Assembly (NCBI GenBank): GCA_037179335.1
Contig: JAKZHN010000051.1
Span: 62,001 to 126,000, forward strand
Direction: 5' to 3'
Length of the DNA stretch: 64,000 nucleotides
Source of the DNA: Cyclaneusma minus
Lineage: Eukaryota; Ascomycota; Leotiomycetes; Marthamycetales; Marthamycetaceae
The notes under the pieces are model-generated. The model was not told the origin of the DNA. It made no database searches and saw nothing but the letters and a program-made list of their open reading frames with translations. Made by a program: the position numbers and the translations under genes. Positions 45,437 to 56,378 of this stretch are shown one piece after another. The stretch's first letter is position 1. Each line of letters starts with the position of its first letter.

Positions 45437-47047
45437 TCACCGCCGTCCGCCACGTCCAGCACCGGGCATGCCACCCATGCCACCCATACCGCCCATACCG
45501 CCCATCATACTGCCCATCTGCTTCATCATAGCCTGCATATCCATCCCACCCATCCCACCCATTCCACCGGGCATACCCCCCGCTCCCCCTCCCCCAAACA
45601 TCTTCATCAAGCTGGCCATATCCGGCATTCCCCCACCACCCGCTCCGCCCATCCCTCCCATACTCGCCAACCGCTTCTGCATCGCCGCCATCTGCTGCGC
45701 CTTATTCCCGCCTCCCATCGCCCCCTGCGCCTTCTGCATATTCTTCATACTACCACCCATCTTCTTCGCCATTCCCGCCATCATCTTATGCTGCGTAAGC
45801 AAATCCTCCACCTCTCTTACCGACGTGCCACTTCCACACGCAATTCTCGTAATCCTTGTAGGCTGCTCGACAAACATCTTGCCGTCGGAATCGAGCTCTT
45901 TGAGCGTCATGGAATCGCAGATGTAGATCATGCGCTTCAGCTTGAGCGAGCTATCTTGGTCGTCCATGCCTTGCATCATGTTGGCCATGCCGGGTATCAT
46001 ACCCGCCATTTTGGATAGTGGACCCATTTTCATGATGTTGGAGAGCTGGTCGCGGAGATCGCGGATCGTGAAGACGCCTTCGGCGATGTGCTTCATGGTG
46101 TCTTTTTGGTCGAGCTTGAGGGATTGGACGTGTTCGACGAGGCCTTGCATGTCGCCCATGCCGAGGAGCTTGTTGACGAATTGCTGGGGGGCGAAACGCT
46201 CGAGATCTAGCATGTGCTCGCCTGTGCCGATGAAGACGATGGGCGTGTGGGTTGCGGCGACGGCGGATATGGCTCCACCGCCGCTGGCGTGACCGTCGGT
46301 TTTGGTGATGATGATCGCTCCGAAGTCTGCGGTTTCCTTGAAGGCTTTGCTTTGGGCTTCGGCTTGCTGTCCTATGCTGGCGTCCATAACCATGATCGTC
46401 TGGTCTGGCTTAATGGCCTGCTGGATATCGGTCATTTCTTGGAAGAGCGCCGCTTCTTGCCTATGCCTTCCACTGGTATCGACAATGATAATCTCGAATC
46501 TCTCCTTCTTGAATTTCTCCACACCCTCTCTTGCGACCACGGCCGGATCGGTCTGTGTAAGTGATCCATAGTATGGGATCTTCGCTTTCGTAGCATTCTG
46601 CTTCAGTTGATCGAAAGCACCAGCACGGAAAGTATCGGCGCACACAAGACAAGCCTTGAAACCTCTCGACTGGTAATGCCTCGCGAGCTTCGTGCAAGTC
46701 GTCGTTTTTCCGGCACCCTGTAGACCCACGAACATAATAACATTCGACTTGCCCTTCTTCGGCTTGAACGGCTCTGCGTGGGGATCGACCAGCTTCACCA
46801 ATTCATCGAACACGGCTTTCTGGATCAAGCGCTTCTTGTTCACAGCGGGCGGTAGCTCTTTGAAATTGACGGAGGCTTTTATCGACTTGCGCAGGTTGCC
46901 GACTAGCTTGACGTTGACATCGGCTTCGAGGAGCGCAGAGCAGATCTCCTTGATCATGCCATCGAAGGCTTTTTCGTCGAGATTGCTGGAGCGGGTCAGC
47001 TCACCGACGGCGGCGTTGATGCGCCGGCCGAGATCTTGAAGGACCAT
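45437..47047 (-). CDS. SRP54: signal recognition particle 54 kDa GTPase subunit
   Basis: Intronless gene of 536 residues from ATG 47047. It binds signal peptides on ribosomes and, with GTP, docks to the SRP receptor at the ER. The N domain (1-95) starts MVLQDLGRRINAAVGELTRS. The G domain has the P-loop GLQGAGKTTTCTKLA (108-122), the effector region DTFRAGAFDQLKQNA, the G3 box VDTSGRH and the G4 box TKTDGHASGGG. The Met-rich M domain (about 330-536) has GPLSKMAGMIPGMANM and the RNA-binding helix RMIYICDSMTLKELDSDGKM. The tail is a low-complexity Gly/Met repeat that ends RGGRR, longer than in yeast. Divergent from the DUF167 gene, 439 bp apart. Confidence 0.98.
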   Translation of the reverse strand: MVLQDLGRRINAAVGELTRSSNLDEKAFDGMIKEICSALLEADVNVKLVGNLRKSIKASVNFKELPPAVNKKRLIQKAVFDELVKLVDPHAEPFKPKKGKSNVIMFVGLQGAGKTTTCTKLARHYQSRGFKACLVCADTFRAGAFDQLKQNATKAKIPYYGSLTQTDPAVVAREGVEKFKKERFEIIIVDTSGRHRQEAALFQEMTDIQQAIKPDQTIMVMDASIGQQAEAQSKAFKETADFGAIIITKTDGHASGGGAISAVAATHTPIVFIGTGEHMLDLERFAPQQFVNKLLGMGDMQGLVEHVQSLKLDQKDTMKHIAEGVFTIRDLRDQLSNIMKMGPLSKMAGMIPGMANMMQGMDDQDSSLKLKRMIYICDSMTLKELDSDGKMFVEQPTRITRIACGSGTSVREVEDLLTQHKMMAGMAKKMGGSMKNMQKAQGAMGGGNKAQQMAAMQKRLASMGGMGGAGGGGMPDMASLMKMFGGGGAGGMPGGMGGMGGMDMQAMMKQMGSMMGGMGGMGGMGGMPGAGRGGRR

Positions 47048-47486
47048 GGTTTGTAGGCAATGGGCGTCCGAGTTGTGTCGGAGTCTTTCAGGCGCAATGT
47101 AGGTAGAATCGCATGCTCCAGCGAGTAGTCCGGGGATCTGTAGGAGTGGCCACTCGATCTTTTGGTCGGATCGAGAAACGATTGCTTCGGTACTAGACCA
47201 ATCGATCGCGGATTTTCGTAGGGACTCGTAGGGAAGTTTTCTTCGCTCGCAGGGTACTTAAGGCAGATTCGCTGTTCAGGCTGGTTTGGCCTTTAGAGGT
47301 GGTGGTGTTTTGCCCTTGTCGGCTTTCGTCAGTCCAGAATACGTGGGGGCACGTTGATAATGCTGCTAGCTATATTTGGTATAGCGCCACTTGATAAACA
47401 CCATCAAATGGCACGGGCCGCAACCGCTTCGCTGGAGTCACGGTCTCGGGCTTTCGAAGTCTCACGATCGATGGATGAGTTTGTCC
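47048..47486. promoter_or_regulatory. divergent promoter region of SRP54 and the DUF167 gene
   Basis: 439 bp between ATG 47047 (minus) and ATG 47487 (plus). No repeats or ORF support. Confidence 0.45.
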
Positions 47487-48079
47487 ATGGCTTCCAAAGC
47501 TCCACTGCTTTCGCTGTCAAAAGTATGGCGACAAGCCACCAAGAGACAGCCGAATCTTGGCCTGAAGCAAGCCGCACCCAACACACCTAAATCAACCTCA
47601 ACTGAAAACCCTCCAGCGGCACTGGCAGAGAAACCCTTGAAATCAAACACCTATTCAAAAGCCATCAAGTACGTCCAAAGTGCTGGCAAGGAACCCACCA
47701 TCCTGCTATCCTGCTTCGTCAAGCCCGTACGCAAGAAAGAAACCAGTCGCATTGTCTCTTTTCAAGACGATAGTCCAGAGTACAACCGAGAGATCCTCAA
47801 GCTCGTGGTCAATAAGCCGCCAATCCAGGACAATGCGAACAGGGCCATCATCAAGCTTCTCTCTGAGGTGAATAACATAAATTTGGCGATCTGAAAATGA
47901 TACTGATACGGATTTTCTAGACTCTCGGTGTTTCAAAGTCAGACATTAAGCTTGTCACAGGTCGGACTTCCCACAACAAGGTCGTTGCTATCACGGGAAA
48001 CGATGTGAGGGAGAAAGGAGAGGCCTATGTTGGGCGAGCGAGAAAATTGATAGAAGAAGCTGCTAAGTCTTCTACATGA
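47487..48079 (+). CDS. DUF167 (YggU/C15orf40) family protein
   Basis: Exons 47487-47867 and 47921-48079 (53-bp intron) give 179 residues. The DUF167 fold occupies residues about 80-175: ILLSCFVKPVRKKETSRIVS, then LKLVVNKPPIQDNANRAIIK, and across the intron LGVSKSDIKLVTGRTSHNKV. The PP-x-D-x-x-AN-x-A and S-x-KV patterns are the family's most conserved points. The first 60 residues are basic and Ser/Thr-rich (MASKAPLLSLSKVWRQATKR), which fits a mitochondrial presequence. No molecular function is established for the family. ATG 47487 was chosen because earlier in-frame sequence lacks an ATG in good context and begins outside any conserved part. Confidence 0.86.
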
Positions 48080-48282
48080 TTGATCTGGATGTCACTAGCC
48101 GTAATTACCTATACTGAAAACGGCATATGGCAAAAAAGTTAACTCGTTGTTCCACAATTCCATACCAAGTGGTTAAAATAGCTGCAGACGCTAGAAGCTC
48201 CAAAGAACGCCTGGCCGTTATCGCCATTCCATCATCGCAACCTCAGCCATCCTCCCCAAACACCCTCACCACCCCCAATGTA

Positions 48283-49171
48283 ATGTCACTCCGCCAGCTT
48301 CTCCGGAAGCCCCGCACGCTCCCCTCCATCTCCCTCCCCAAACCTCCCCGTCGTTTCCAATCCACCAACACGCCTCCAAACCCCAGCAGTAGCGAATCCG
48401 CCAAAACCCAAGCCCGCGCCTCCAAAGTCCTCGACCGCACCCCTCGCTTCCTGCGCAAATACACCGACGGCCTACGCAATGCGCCCGTCACGCACATCGT
48501 TAGCTTTCTCGTGCTGCACGAACTGACTGCCATCGTGCCTCTCTTCGTTTTAGCAGGAGGCTTTCATTATACCGGTTGGCTGCCGCCTGTGAGTTTTCCT
48601 GTCGTCGTCACCAAGCTCTGTCCCGATACCTCGAGGCTGTAGAGTATGCCCAATTCGAAATAAAGGGATCGCTGAGCTAATCTGAAGTTTTTTTTGGGCA
48701 AACTAGTTTATTTCGGAATACCAATACATATCCGTCGGCCTCGAGAAATTCGGTCGTTATTTTCGGCGCAAAGGCTGGTTCGGCTTTCCTAAGGACTCTG
48801 ATCCATCTGCTACCGACGCCAAAAAAGGCGAAGCTGAGGCCGAGTCGGACGATAAAGCGCTCGTTGATAAAGCGAAGAAACGAAACCCGCTACACGTAAA
48901 GCTATGGAACTTGTCGGAGACGGGGAGTCGAGTGGTGGTTGAAGTGGCCACGGCGTATGCGATTGTGAAAGTGCTGCTGCCGATTAGGATTGTGTTTAGT
49001 GTGTGGGCGACGCCGTGGTTTGCGCGAACTGCGTTGGCGAGGTTGAAGGGGTTGGGTGGGAGGTTGTTCAAGAGAAAAGGGGGGAAAGGCAGTCCGGCGG
49101 CGGGGACGGGCGCGACAGGGAAGGGGGAGAGTGCTGTTGTTAAGGGGGCTGAGAAGAGCGGAAAGAATTGA
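48283..49171 (+). CDS. mitochondrial membrane protein, HELTAIVP type
   Basis: Exons 48283-48588 and 48707-49171 (118-bp intron) give 256 residues. The N-terminus is a strong presequence candidate (MSLRQLLRKPRTLPSISLPK, then RRFQS). Residues about 65-100 hold APVTHIVSFLVLHELTAIVP and LFVLAGGFHYTGWLPP, a membrane segment with a conserved-looking HELTAIVP. The second exon adds FISEYQYISVGLEKFGRYFR, a charged linker, and a second membrane segment (VVVEVATAYAIVKVLLPIRI, about 190-210). The basic tail is Gly/Lys-rich. This architecture resembles fungal inner-membrane proteins with a DUF1279-like helix pair (yeast Mrx11-type), which I cannot confirm. Function unknown. Confidence 0.75.
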
Positions 49172-49256
49172 GAGCATTTTGACTCGCGAATACTTGCAGA
49201 CGCGGTGTACAGAACGGTTGTCAGCAATGGAATTCTTCGTTGATTCATTTCTTCAT

Positions 49257-50266
49257 TCATGCATCTGGCACTTGAGCTCCCAGCTGTCCTGCTATCATCT
49301 CAGTAGCCTTCATACCACCATCTCCCAGCACACCCGCCTTCTCCAACGTCCTCACTGTCTCATCGATAACCTTCAAATCCACACCCCTGGTATTCGTAGC
49401 AAACTGCACGGTCTTCAACCACTCCCTCGCATCCGCCTCCGAATAATCCAGCTTCGTACTGATATACTCCACCGCCTCGCCATGATTATGCACAAAGTGC
49501 TCGATCCCTTTATTGATCTTATCAAACATCTCATCCAGCCTCTTATCCGGCTTGCCCTTATCCAACAGCCCAGTAGAAGCAACAATCTTCCAACTACTCC
49601 ATGGTGTGTAGATCTCGCCTATGCGCTTGATCTCGCCGTTGTCGTAGTACTTTTTGGAAGTAAAGTGCTCCCACATGAAGAAATCTGCTTCGTCGGAGTT
49701 TACGCCGTTGCGGAGCTTTTCGAAGGTTTGGAGAGGAATGAAGGAGAAGGGTTCCTCGTTGGGCTTGAGCCAGCCGTGGGAGTCGGCGAGGACGAAGCCC
49801 ATTACGTAGCTGCCGCTGCCGATACGTGAGACGCCGATTTTGCTGCCTTTCAGGTCTTCGATGGAGTTGATGTCGTCGCGTTTGGAGCCGGTGGAGATTG
49901 CCCAGCCTGAAGTTTGTCATTAGCTACGATCTCGATTGTTTTGCGGAGTATGGGGCTATAGGTTGAAGGTATAGTAAAAGGAGTTGGTGGGCTTAACATA
50001 CATAAGGGCGTTTCCACATAGGTGCCTACAATCCTGTAGCCACCGTCACCTTCAATATCGGTTTTACCCAGACCTGCTACCCAGCCCTCGGTGAGGCCAA
50101 TACCGACGTCAATTTCATGGTTGCGGATCGCGGTGATCATGTGTCCTGTGCCAGAGGGGAAGGGAATGAGATCTGCGACGAGGCCAAAGTGCTTTTGGGC
50201 GAAGTGAAGGGGAGTCGAGAAGTGTTCTGGCACGAGGCCAATTCGGAGGGGCTGAGAAGGATCCAT
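49257..50266 (-). CDS. Ca3427-like periplasmic-binding-protein-fold protein
   Basis: Exons 50266-50002 and 49906-49257 (95-bp intron, donor GTATGT) give 304 residues. The first lobe starts LRIGLVPEHFSTPLHFAQKH and includes IRNHEIDVGIGLTEGWVAGL. After the intron come CWAISTGSKRDDINSIEDLK and SKIGVSRIGSGSYVMGFVLA, the second strand-turn pair of type 2 binding proteins. The lower lobe has DEADFFMWEHFTSKKYYDNG and PWSSWKIVAS. There is no signal peptide or membrane anchor, so unlike bacterial homologues it is probably cytosolic. It resembles the fungal Ca3427-like PBP2 proteins, whose ligand is not known; relation to THI5/NMT1-like enzymes is distant. Confidence 0.84.
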
Positions 50267-50694
50267 GATGATTCCTTGTAGTGAAGTATCACTTTTGGAT
50301 TCTCTCTAGTGAAGAACGGAGGACGATGTGGATGTGTTCGAGTGGTAGTGAGAGCAGGCAAATAGAGCTTTGGATGGCTTCTTTGTAGAGGAACATGAAT
50401 CAGGTACGGATAGGCCAGCTACCAAATGAGTGAAAGAATTTGGGTTTGGAATGAATCGGATTCTTGAAGCTGTGACGAAATGTCAAATCGAGAATCTTGA
50501 CAGCTTTGAGGGGCACGCATCGCAATCGTTATCGGCCCCCACCAGTCTCGGCAACTCCCGACGGACCCAAATCCCCGGTCCTCGCTCTCGTGGCCTCGAA
50601 TGTAAATCCAACCGCTTCCTTTCACTAAGTACTACCACTCTCACCAACCTCAAACCTCACACCATCTCGAACCATACAATTCCTCAAAGTCGCT
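50267..50694. promoter_or_regulatory. divergent promoter region of the PBP-like gene and UBC7
   Basis: 428 bp between the start codons 50266 (minus) and 50695 (plus). C-rich leader before UBC7. No other feature. Confidence 0.45.
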
Positions 50695-51297
50695 ATGGCC
50701 TCCTCTACCGCCCAAAGGCGTCTCCTACAAGAATACCGCGCACTCACGAACAATCCACCAGAAGGCATCACCGCCGGTCCCGTATCCGAAGATGACTTGC
50801 TGTACTGGGAAGCCCTGATCCAAGGACCCGAGGGCACTTCTTTCGAAGGCGGCGTATTCCCTGCCGAACTGAAGTTTCCTAAAGACTACCCGCTCGCACC
50901 GCCTTCTATGCGCTTCCTCTGCGACGTCTGGCATCCCAATGGTGACTCGCCTTCTCCTTTATCCAATCCTAAGTAGTTGCCAAAACCGCAACTTCACTAC
51001 AAAATCACATAAAAGCTGAATGTGGCTAATGCATCCAACACAGTATACCCCTCCGGCCTCGTCTGTATCTCCATCCTCCACCCTCCCGGCGATGACCCTA
51101 ACCACTACGAACACGCCTCCGAGCGCTGGAGCCCCATCCAGAGCGTTGAGAAAATCTTGATTTCCGTCATGAGCATGCTAGCTGAGCCGAACGACGAGAG
51201 TCCCGCAAATGTCGAGGCGGCGAAGATGTGGCGCGAGCAGAGAGGAGAGTATGAGAAGAAGGTTAGGGATCAGTGTCGGCGAATGTTGGGACTGTGA
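50695..51297 (+). CDS. UBC7: ubiquitin-conjugating enzyme E2 Ubc7 (UBE2G2-type)
   Basis: Exons 50695-50941 and 51044-51297 (102-bp intron) give 166 residues, one more than yeast Ubc7. It transfers ubiquitin in ER-associated degradation together with membrane RING ligases and the Cue1-type anchor. Visible signatures are LLYWEALIQGPEGTSFEGGV, the E2 motif FPKDYPLAPPSMRF, HPN split by the intron, and the catalytic region SGLVCISILHPPGDDP with Cys90. The extended acidic loop typical of Ubc7/Cdc34 follows (PNHYEHASERWSPIQSVEKI). The end is VRDQCRRMLGL. The intron lies between the N of HPN and VYPSG. Confidence 0.97.
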
Positions 51298-51560
51298 GTG
51301 ATGGCGGGGAAGGAGAAGTTGAACGGAAGGTATAGATGAACAAGGACAAGTCTGAGTGGGCGGGATAGAATATGGGACGGACTTTTTCGGCATGCATAAT
51401 AGCGGTTTTTGCTATCGAGGCGTTGCGACAGGGGTTTATGGTCTATAAAGGGAAGAATGAGATGAGACGATCTTGGCATTCTTATTTGGGCTTTTCTATA
51501 CCATCGAAGGGTTTTGCATCATTTCGTACCTACTAGCTTCTCGAGTGTGTTGTTTGTGCA

Positions 51561-51992
51561 ATTCTCAAGCCAGCTCTTCTTCAGGCTCCAGCTCGCAAGC
51601 CAGACAACCCAATGAAAAGATGTTATGGTTCCATGCAAAGGCATGATGTGAAACAAAAAATTATGCCGGAGGCGATCCCGTAGGAGTCACAACACTCGAG
51701 GGACCCCAAAGGAAATCCACAACAGTGGTCGATCTCTGCGCTGTGCAATGCGAGTCTCCCAATGTGATCGAAGCCATTCAGGAGCGGTCAGATCCCGAGA
51801 CAAATTTTTGGTTAGAGAAGAAAGGGGAAATAAGAGAACGGGCGGGGGCGAGAGAGGTTTAAGTACTCCTGGGCGAGCGGTGTGGGAAGCTGGAGGGGCA
51901 AGCGCGGATGGGAGAGGAAATGCGTGCTGGTTTTGGGAACTGTGGACGTGAAAGAAGGAGCTCGCGGAAGCTCCTTTCTACGCACTGAATAC
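51561..51992 (+). repeat. segmental duplication, copy A
   Basis: Matches copy B in the same orientation with small indels and substitutions throughout. Landmarks shared in order include TTCTCAAGCCAGCTCTTCTT, CCCAATGAAAAGATGTTATG, CTCTGCGCTGTGCA, GTGATCGA-GCCATTCA, ACGGGCGGGG-CGAGA, GGTTTAAGTA and GGAGCTC-CTTTC. No ORF is conserved between the copies. At its right end GGAGCTCGCGGAAGCTCC forms a small hairpin (51957-51974). Confidence 0.85.
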
Positions 51993-52161
51993 CATCATTT
52001 GATCCACCCAATCGTTACCCTCTTGACAATCCAACCCCAGGTTGAGCCAACAGATACCTAGGTGTGTTAGAAGTGAATTCATCCCAGCCTTTGGGATGGC
52101 CAGCAAGTCTTTGGATGAGCTGGAATGCTTTTGATATTGACCGAACACTCACACAGATGGT

Positions 52162-52578
52162 ATTTCTCAAGCCAGCTCTTCTTCAAGCTCCGGCTCGCAA
52201 GCCAGAGAACCCAATGAAAAGATGTTATGGCTCCATGCAAAAGTGAAAGGCATGAACCGTGGATGGGGAAACCAAAAATTGTATCGCCGGGATCCCGAAG
52301 GAAAAATCCGCAACAGGTCAACTCTGCGCTGTGCAGTGCAGGTCTCGCATGTGATCGAGGCCATTCATGAGCAGCCTCGATCCCGACAATGACCGGTATG
52401 CGATCGTGCAGAAGAAAGGGAAAAGAGAAGAAACGGGCGGGGACGAGAAGGGTTTAAGTAGTACTCACGGGTGAGCGATGCGGGAGGGTAGCGCGGATTG
52501 GGATGTAAACTGTTTGCCAGGAATTATTCTGCTGGCTTTTGGAACTGGCGACGGAGCTCCTTCCTGTACATCGAATAC
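52162..52578 (+). repeat. segmental duplication, copy B
   Basis: Second copy, about 600 bp downstream of copy A and in the same direction. It keeps the landmarks of copy A but has lost half of the terminal hairpin. Confidence 0.85.
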
Positions 52579-52969
52579 CTGAGAAGTTGTTGTGGTTGGG
52601 AGGGGAAGGAAGAAGTTAAGTTGAAAGGTCGAGGCAAGAGTCGAAAAGCGGATCAAGGAAGGAGGTCAAGACTCAAGGGAAGGGAGCCATGTGCAACAAA
52701 CACGTCGAGGTAAGTGAGAAGGCACTCTTCAAGCTTTTCAGTCCCGCCTGTCGTTCTCGTCCCCTTCTAAATCCCTCGTTTCAGAACTTCTCTATCGATA
52801 CTATCATGAAACACCACCGGTCCTCGCCAAGCAACACAAGATTCGCACAAATCGATGGCCAATCACGTTCAAGGTTTTCTTCCAACTTTGCTCTTGTTGC
52901 ACATCGATACATCCTCCCCCTCGAGGACTGTGCATGGGGCTTCTTGACTAGGCACCCTCGATGGTCAAG

Positions 52970-52986
52970 TTTTTTTTTTTTTTTTT
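52970..52986. repeat. T17 homopolymer
   Basis: Uninterrupted run of 17 T. Confidence 0.95.
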
Positions 52987-53954
52987 CATTGCGACGTGAG
53001 CTTGTGTCCGTTTTACACGATTCTGGGTGCATCTGAAATCTGTTGAGTGTGTGTCTCTTTCTGTAATGAAAAATAGCGTGACTCGTGAAGGTCGACTGAA
53101 CCTTTAGCTGTTGATTGGAGTGCGAAAGTTTAGGACCACGCTCAGAAAGCCACAAAGCGTCACCCCTTTCTCACCGCCAGGCCATTCAAGTGGCTTTCAG
53201 CTTATTGTCCAGTAACACTCAAGCATATTCTCCCATGACCAAGGTCGTTCTCAATTACTTTAATTGGGCCCAGATGTCTAGTTCGCTATCCTGAACTGGG
53301 AGACTGCTCCAAATTTTCTGGGCTGCATTCAGATGGTTTCATTTGGTTTCAAAAGTCGAAACGTGCAATCGACTCTGAGCTGCTTCTCGTTGAGTCGTTA
53401 TCCCAGGTCAAAAATTTGTCAGGGTTTTCTGGTATGTCATCAACAGCCCTGAGTGTTTAGAGTCTAGAATATGAAAGGATTCTCGCCTGATCCATGTTCA
53501 CACACAATGCATTGTAGCCTGCACGCCTTCTTTGATAATCTCTATTCATCAGGAGCATCAAAGCCTTGCTGTAAGGTTCTTACAGGAAGACCTCGGAGCA
53601 TAGTCTTTGTTCTGTAGCAGACAATGGAAGCTCATCAGTTTCTTTGACTGTTACTACTTATATCCAAATACAATGCCTATTGCTTGGCGGGAGAACTAAT
53701 AATAACTTTCCTTGTAAGGAGGGAGTCTTGGGGTTATTATTCCACTCCTTATAAAGCCGTTAACTGCCCTCTTCTTTCCTTGTTCAGTGTATCTGCTTTT
53801 TCCCTGAGGTTTCTTTCCCTCAACTATCAACACCGTTGCGAAATTTCTGACTTCACTAAACACTTTCCTTGAACATTCTCATTTCTCCTTATTAAACACT
53901 TTCTTTGAAGAACAATTTTCCAACAAAGTACCTGGCAGGACCAAGTTCAACAAA

Positions 53955-55187
53955 ATGGCAGCCAGTGCTTATAGTGAACAGACTCAATTCGGTATTCTTA
54001 ATGCGGCCCAGCGCGACCGAGTTGAAGATGTGCTAGCACAGCGGCCACCCACCGAGACGGTTGTTACCGTTCCCGTTCAACTTTATACGCCTAGGAATCC
54101 ACACGAGACTAGCAATCTAAACCGATTTTTCCTATCACATCTCTGGAATAACGGCCAAACAACAACAATGGTGGCCACAGACGCCTATCTACAACTTGTT
54201 TGCGATTGGGCTAATCGACAAGCTGGCATAGCAGCCGGAGCCCCTCCGCGATACCTTGCAGGTAATTCCGAGATTTATCAGCATATGATCAGGTTTTCCG
54301 GCGGTGATCGAATTCATAGAAGAATGAGGGATATGTCAGCGCGACTTCGACACCATGGGTTCAACAGAGCTACGATAATGAACGTAGAGTATTTCCTCCT
54401 TCCAGTCATAGGAACACACGGTCCAAAAAAATCCACCGGTGACCTGAACCACCAATCTCTCCTTCTCATCTCCTTTACCAACAAAACAATCCACTACATG
54501 AACAGTATCAACCAAGTCTGGATGTATGAAGAAGTGCTGCGGAACACTGTTCGATTCTTGCAATGGTTTCTCAACGAAGATGATTCCCAGGGTGCGCTAC
54601 CCTCTGAATTCTTCTGGGACGAGTGGAAATGTCGTTCCGACTTCACACCCTATCAACCCTCGGGCTCACTGGACTGTGTTGTCCATTCCTGCACCAACGC
54701 ATACAACATGGTCTCTGGCTTTCACTTTAGCAATTACGCCGACGCAACACACATCCCCCGTAAACGCAAACGCATGTGTTTCGAATTCATCGAAGGCACC
54801 ATCGGCTCCGACCCCCCCATCCCCCCCAGCACCCTCTTCAAAGCCGATCTCCGCCCCACGAACAACCGCGGCGAATACCTGCCCCGCCCCAGGCGCGGTG
54901 CCGAGTTGGCATATCTCCCGTTGCCAAACTACGCCTTAAACGCTGTACCAGACACCGAGTTTCGGACGAGGAGATGGATTGGTGCTTCCCAACAAGTCAT
55001 GCGGAGACATATAGGACGCCGGAATGCTCTGGATGCGACAATGGGAATTAGACCGGAGAATTATCATTATCACGGGGTTACTGCAGCTTCAGTTACGCCG
55101 AATGGGTCTCCTGTTCCTGCTGCTACGAGGAGACGCGCGTTGGCCGATGCTATTGATCGGAGGGATTTTGAAGTGGCTAGGAGGTAA
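53955..55187 (+). CDS. Ulp1-like (C48) cysteine peptidase with Asn at the Asp position
   Basis: Intronless ORF of 410 residues from ATG 53955 (CAAAATGG). The centre looks like a Ulp1/SENP catalytic core: NHQSLLLISFTNKTIHYMNS (compare HW..L.I......I...DS), then YQPSGSLDCVVHSCTNAYNM (compare Q-x5-DCGV). His166, Gln234 and Cys241 hold the expected places. The third triad position, 17 residues after His as in yeast Ulp1, is Asn183 instead of Asp, and the usual DCG is DCV. Activity may be changed or lost. Family members cut SUMO-like proteins, but in fungi many orphan C48 proteins belong to transposons. The C-terminus is basic (RRRALADAIDRRDFEVARR). It stands isolated in repeat-rich DNA, unlike neighbours. 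Family call moderate. Confidence 0.6.
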   Translation: MAASAYSEQTQFGILNAAQRDRVEDVLAQRPPTETVVTVPVQLYTPRNPHETSNLNRFFLSHLWNNGQTTTMVATDAYLQLVCDWANRQAGIAAGAPPRYLAGNSEIYQHMIRFSGGDRIHRRMRDMSARLRHHGFNRATIMNVEYFLLPVIGTHGPKKSTGDLNHQSLLLISFTNKTIHYMNSINQVWMYEEVLRNTVRFLQWFLNEDDSQGALPSEFFWDEWKCRSDFTPYQPSGSLDCVVHSCTNAYNMVSGFHFSNYADATHIPRKRKRMCFEFIEGTIGSDPPIPPSTLFKADLRPTNNRGEYLPRPRRGAELAYLPLPNYALNAVPDTEFRTRRWIGASQQVMRRHIGRRNALDATMGIRPENYHYHGVTAASVTPNGSPVPAATRRRALADAIDRRDFEVARR

Positions 55188-56378
55188 GGAGAAAGAAACT
55201 GACTGGCTTCTTTTCCCTCGGGCCCCGGAGGCTTTGGGAGTATAATATGGACGTTGGATAATGCATATGTGTTTTCAATTTCATCGTAGAATAGAATAGC
55301 ATGTTCAAATACAGTAATAATGACAATACAATATCACTTATTCAAAGCACTGACTCAGTTGTGTTTGAGGTTCCCAGAGTGCTCGGAGCGGAGAGCCTTG
55401 TGGAGGTTGAGGCTTCGAGATGTTTTGTTGCATACTATCGATGTGTTCGGACGGGAGTGAAGCCGGAGGCTGGGATGAAGCTGGAGGCCGCGGAGGAAGA
55501 GAGAGTTCTGTTGCACATCGATGTTCCCGGACAGGACCAAGCTGAGGCCCACTGTGAAGCTGGACCAATTTTGTTGCGCATCGATACTATCCCGGACGGA
55601 CAGAGTTGAAGCTGGGGGCCGGGTGAAGCTGAGGGAGTTTTGTTGCACATCGATGTGTCCGGACGGGGTTGAGGCTGGCCAGGGCTGGGGTATATTGGCT
55701 AGCTTCGCCTTCTCGATGTCAAGCACCTGCGTCCGTCTGCTTGTCCGTCTGCCCGTCCGCCCGGGCGGGTATCGATGTGCAACAAAACCTAGGCGAGGTT
55801 ATGCGGTTGGCTGGCTGTCGAGAATCAGGTCTGTTTTGCTGCACATCGACTGTCCGTCCGCCTGTATGTCCACCTGTGTGTCCCTGTTCCATGATAATAG
55901 AGGTCACTTACTCACCATGTTGAAACCAACCAGGGACAAGTGTTTTAATTCTCATTCATTTCTAGAGCTCTACTACCCCCTACAAATGCTCCTTCTGAAG
56001 CTACCTAAGGCAAACCAAGGCACCATCCTGCCTCTGGCAAGAGTCGGGACAACCGCCAACGCCGTGATATTTGAGCCGCGGGGACGATCATTTCCCATCT
56101 TCCTCCTCTATGGAAGACCGAATTCCCAGTCCAAATCCCGCGAATCATTAGCTCTTGCGAGTAACAAATGTTCGTACCTCGAGAAGCATGTCATCATCAT
56201 TACCCGGACTCCTGAACGCTCGAACCGGAAGATTCCCACTGTGCATCCCGGTGATGCTCCTCTAGGTATCCGTCGTGTCAGACATATCCGTGTCTCTCTT
56301 GCCCGTACCATATCACTTGTCCTCCGCCGGTGACCACGCCCCCTTATCAGCATCGCCGCTGATTTAGCCCCCTTTTCC
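55188..56378. other. repeat-rich spacer between Ulp1-like gene and GH16 gene
   Basis: Apart from the motif array (55340-55860) no gene is supported. ORFs that cross the array are products of its repeat structure. Confidence 0.5.
55340..55860. repeat. array of a TTTTGTTGCACATCGATG motif with 60-80 bp spacing
   Basis: Forward copies lie at about 55422, 55507, 55568 and 55638, then 55832. One inverted copy (ATCGATGTGCAACAAAAC) is at 55771-55788. Between the forward copies are related spacers of the type CGGACGG-GTTGAAGCTGG-GGCC. The right part contains GTCCGTC/GCCCGTCCG runs. Confidence 0.8.

Larger units (their letters stand above)
51298..53954. other. accessory intergenic island left of the Ulp1-like gene
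   Basis: 2.7 kb with no supported ORF. It contains the two duplicated blocks at 51561-51992 and 52162-52578, a T17 run at 52970-52986, and one copy of the TTGTTGCACATCGAT motif at 52893-52907. Confidence 0.6.

Noticed and set aside
55301..56333. Long ORFs across the 55.3-55.9 kb array
   Set aside because: They translate tandem repeats and use non-ATG or poor starts; antisense frames are equally open.
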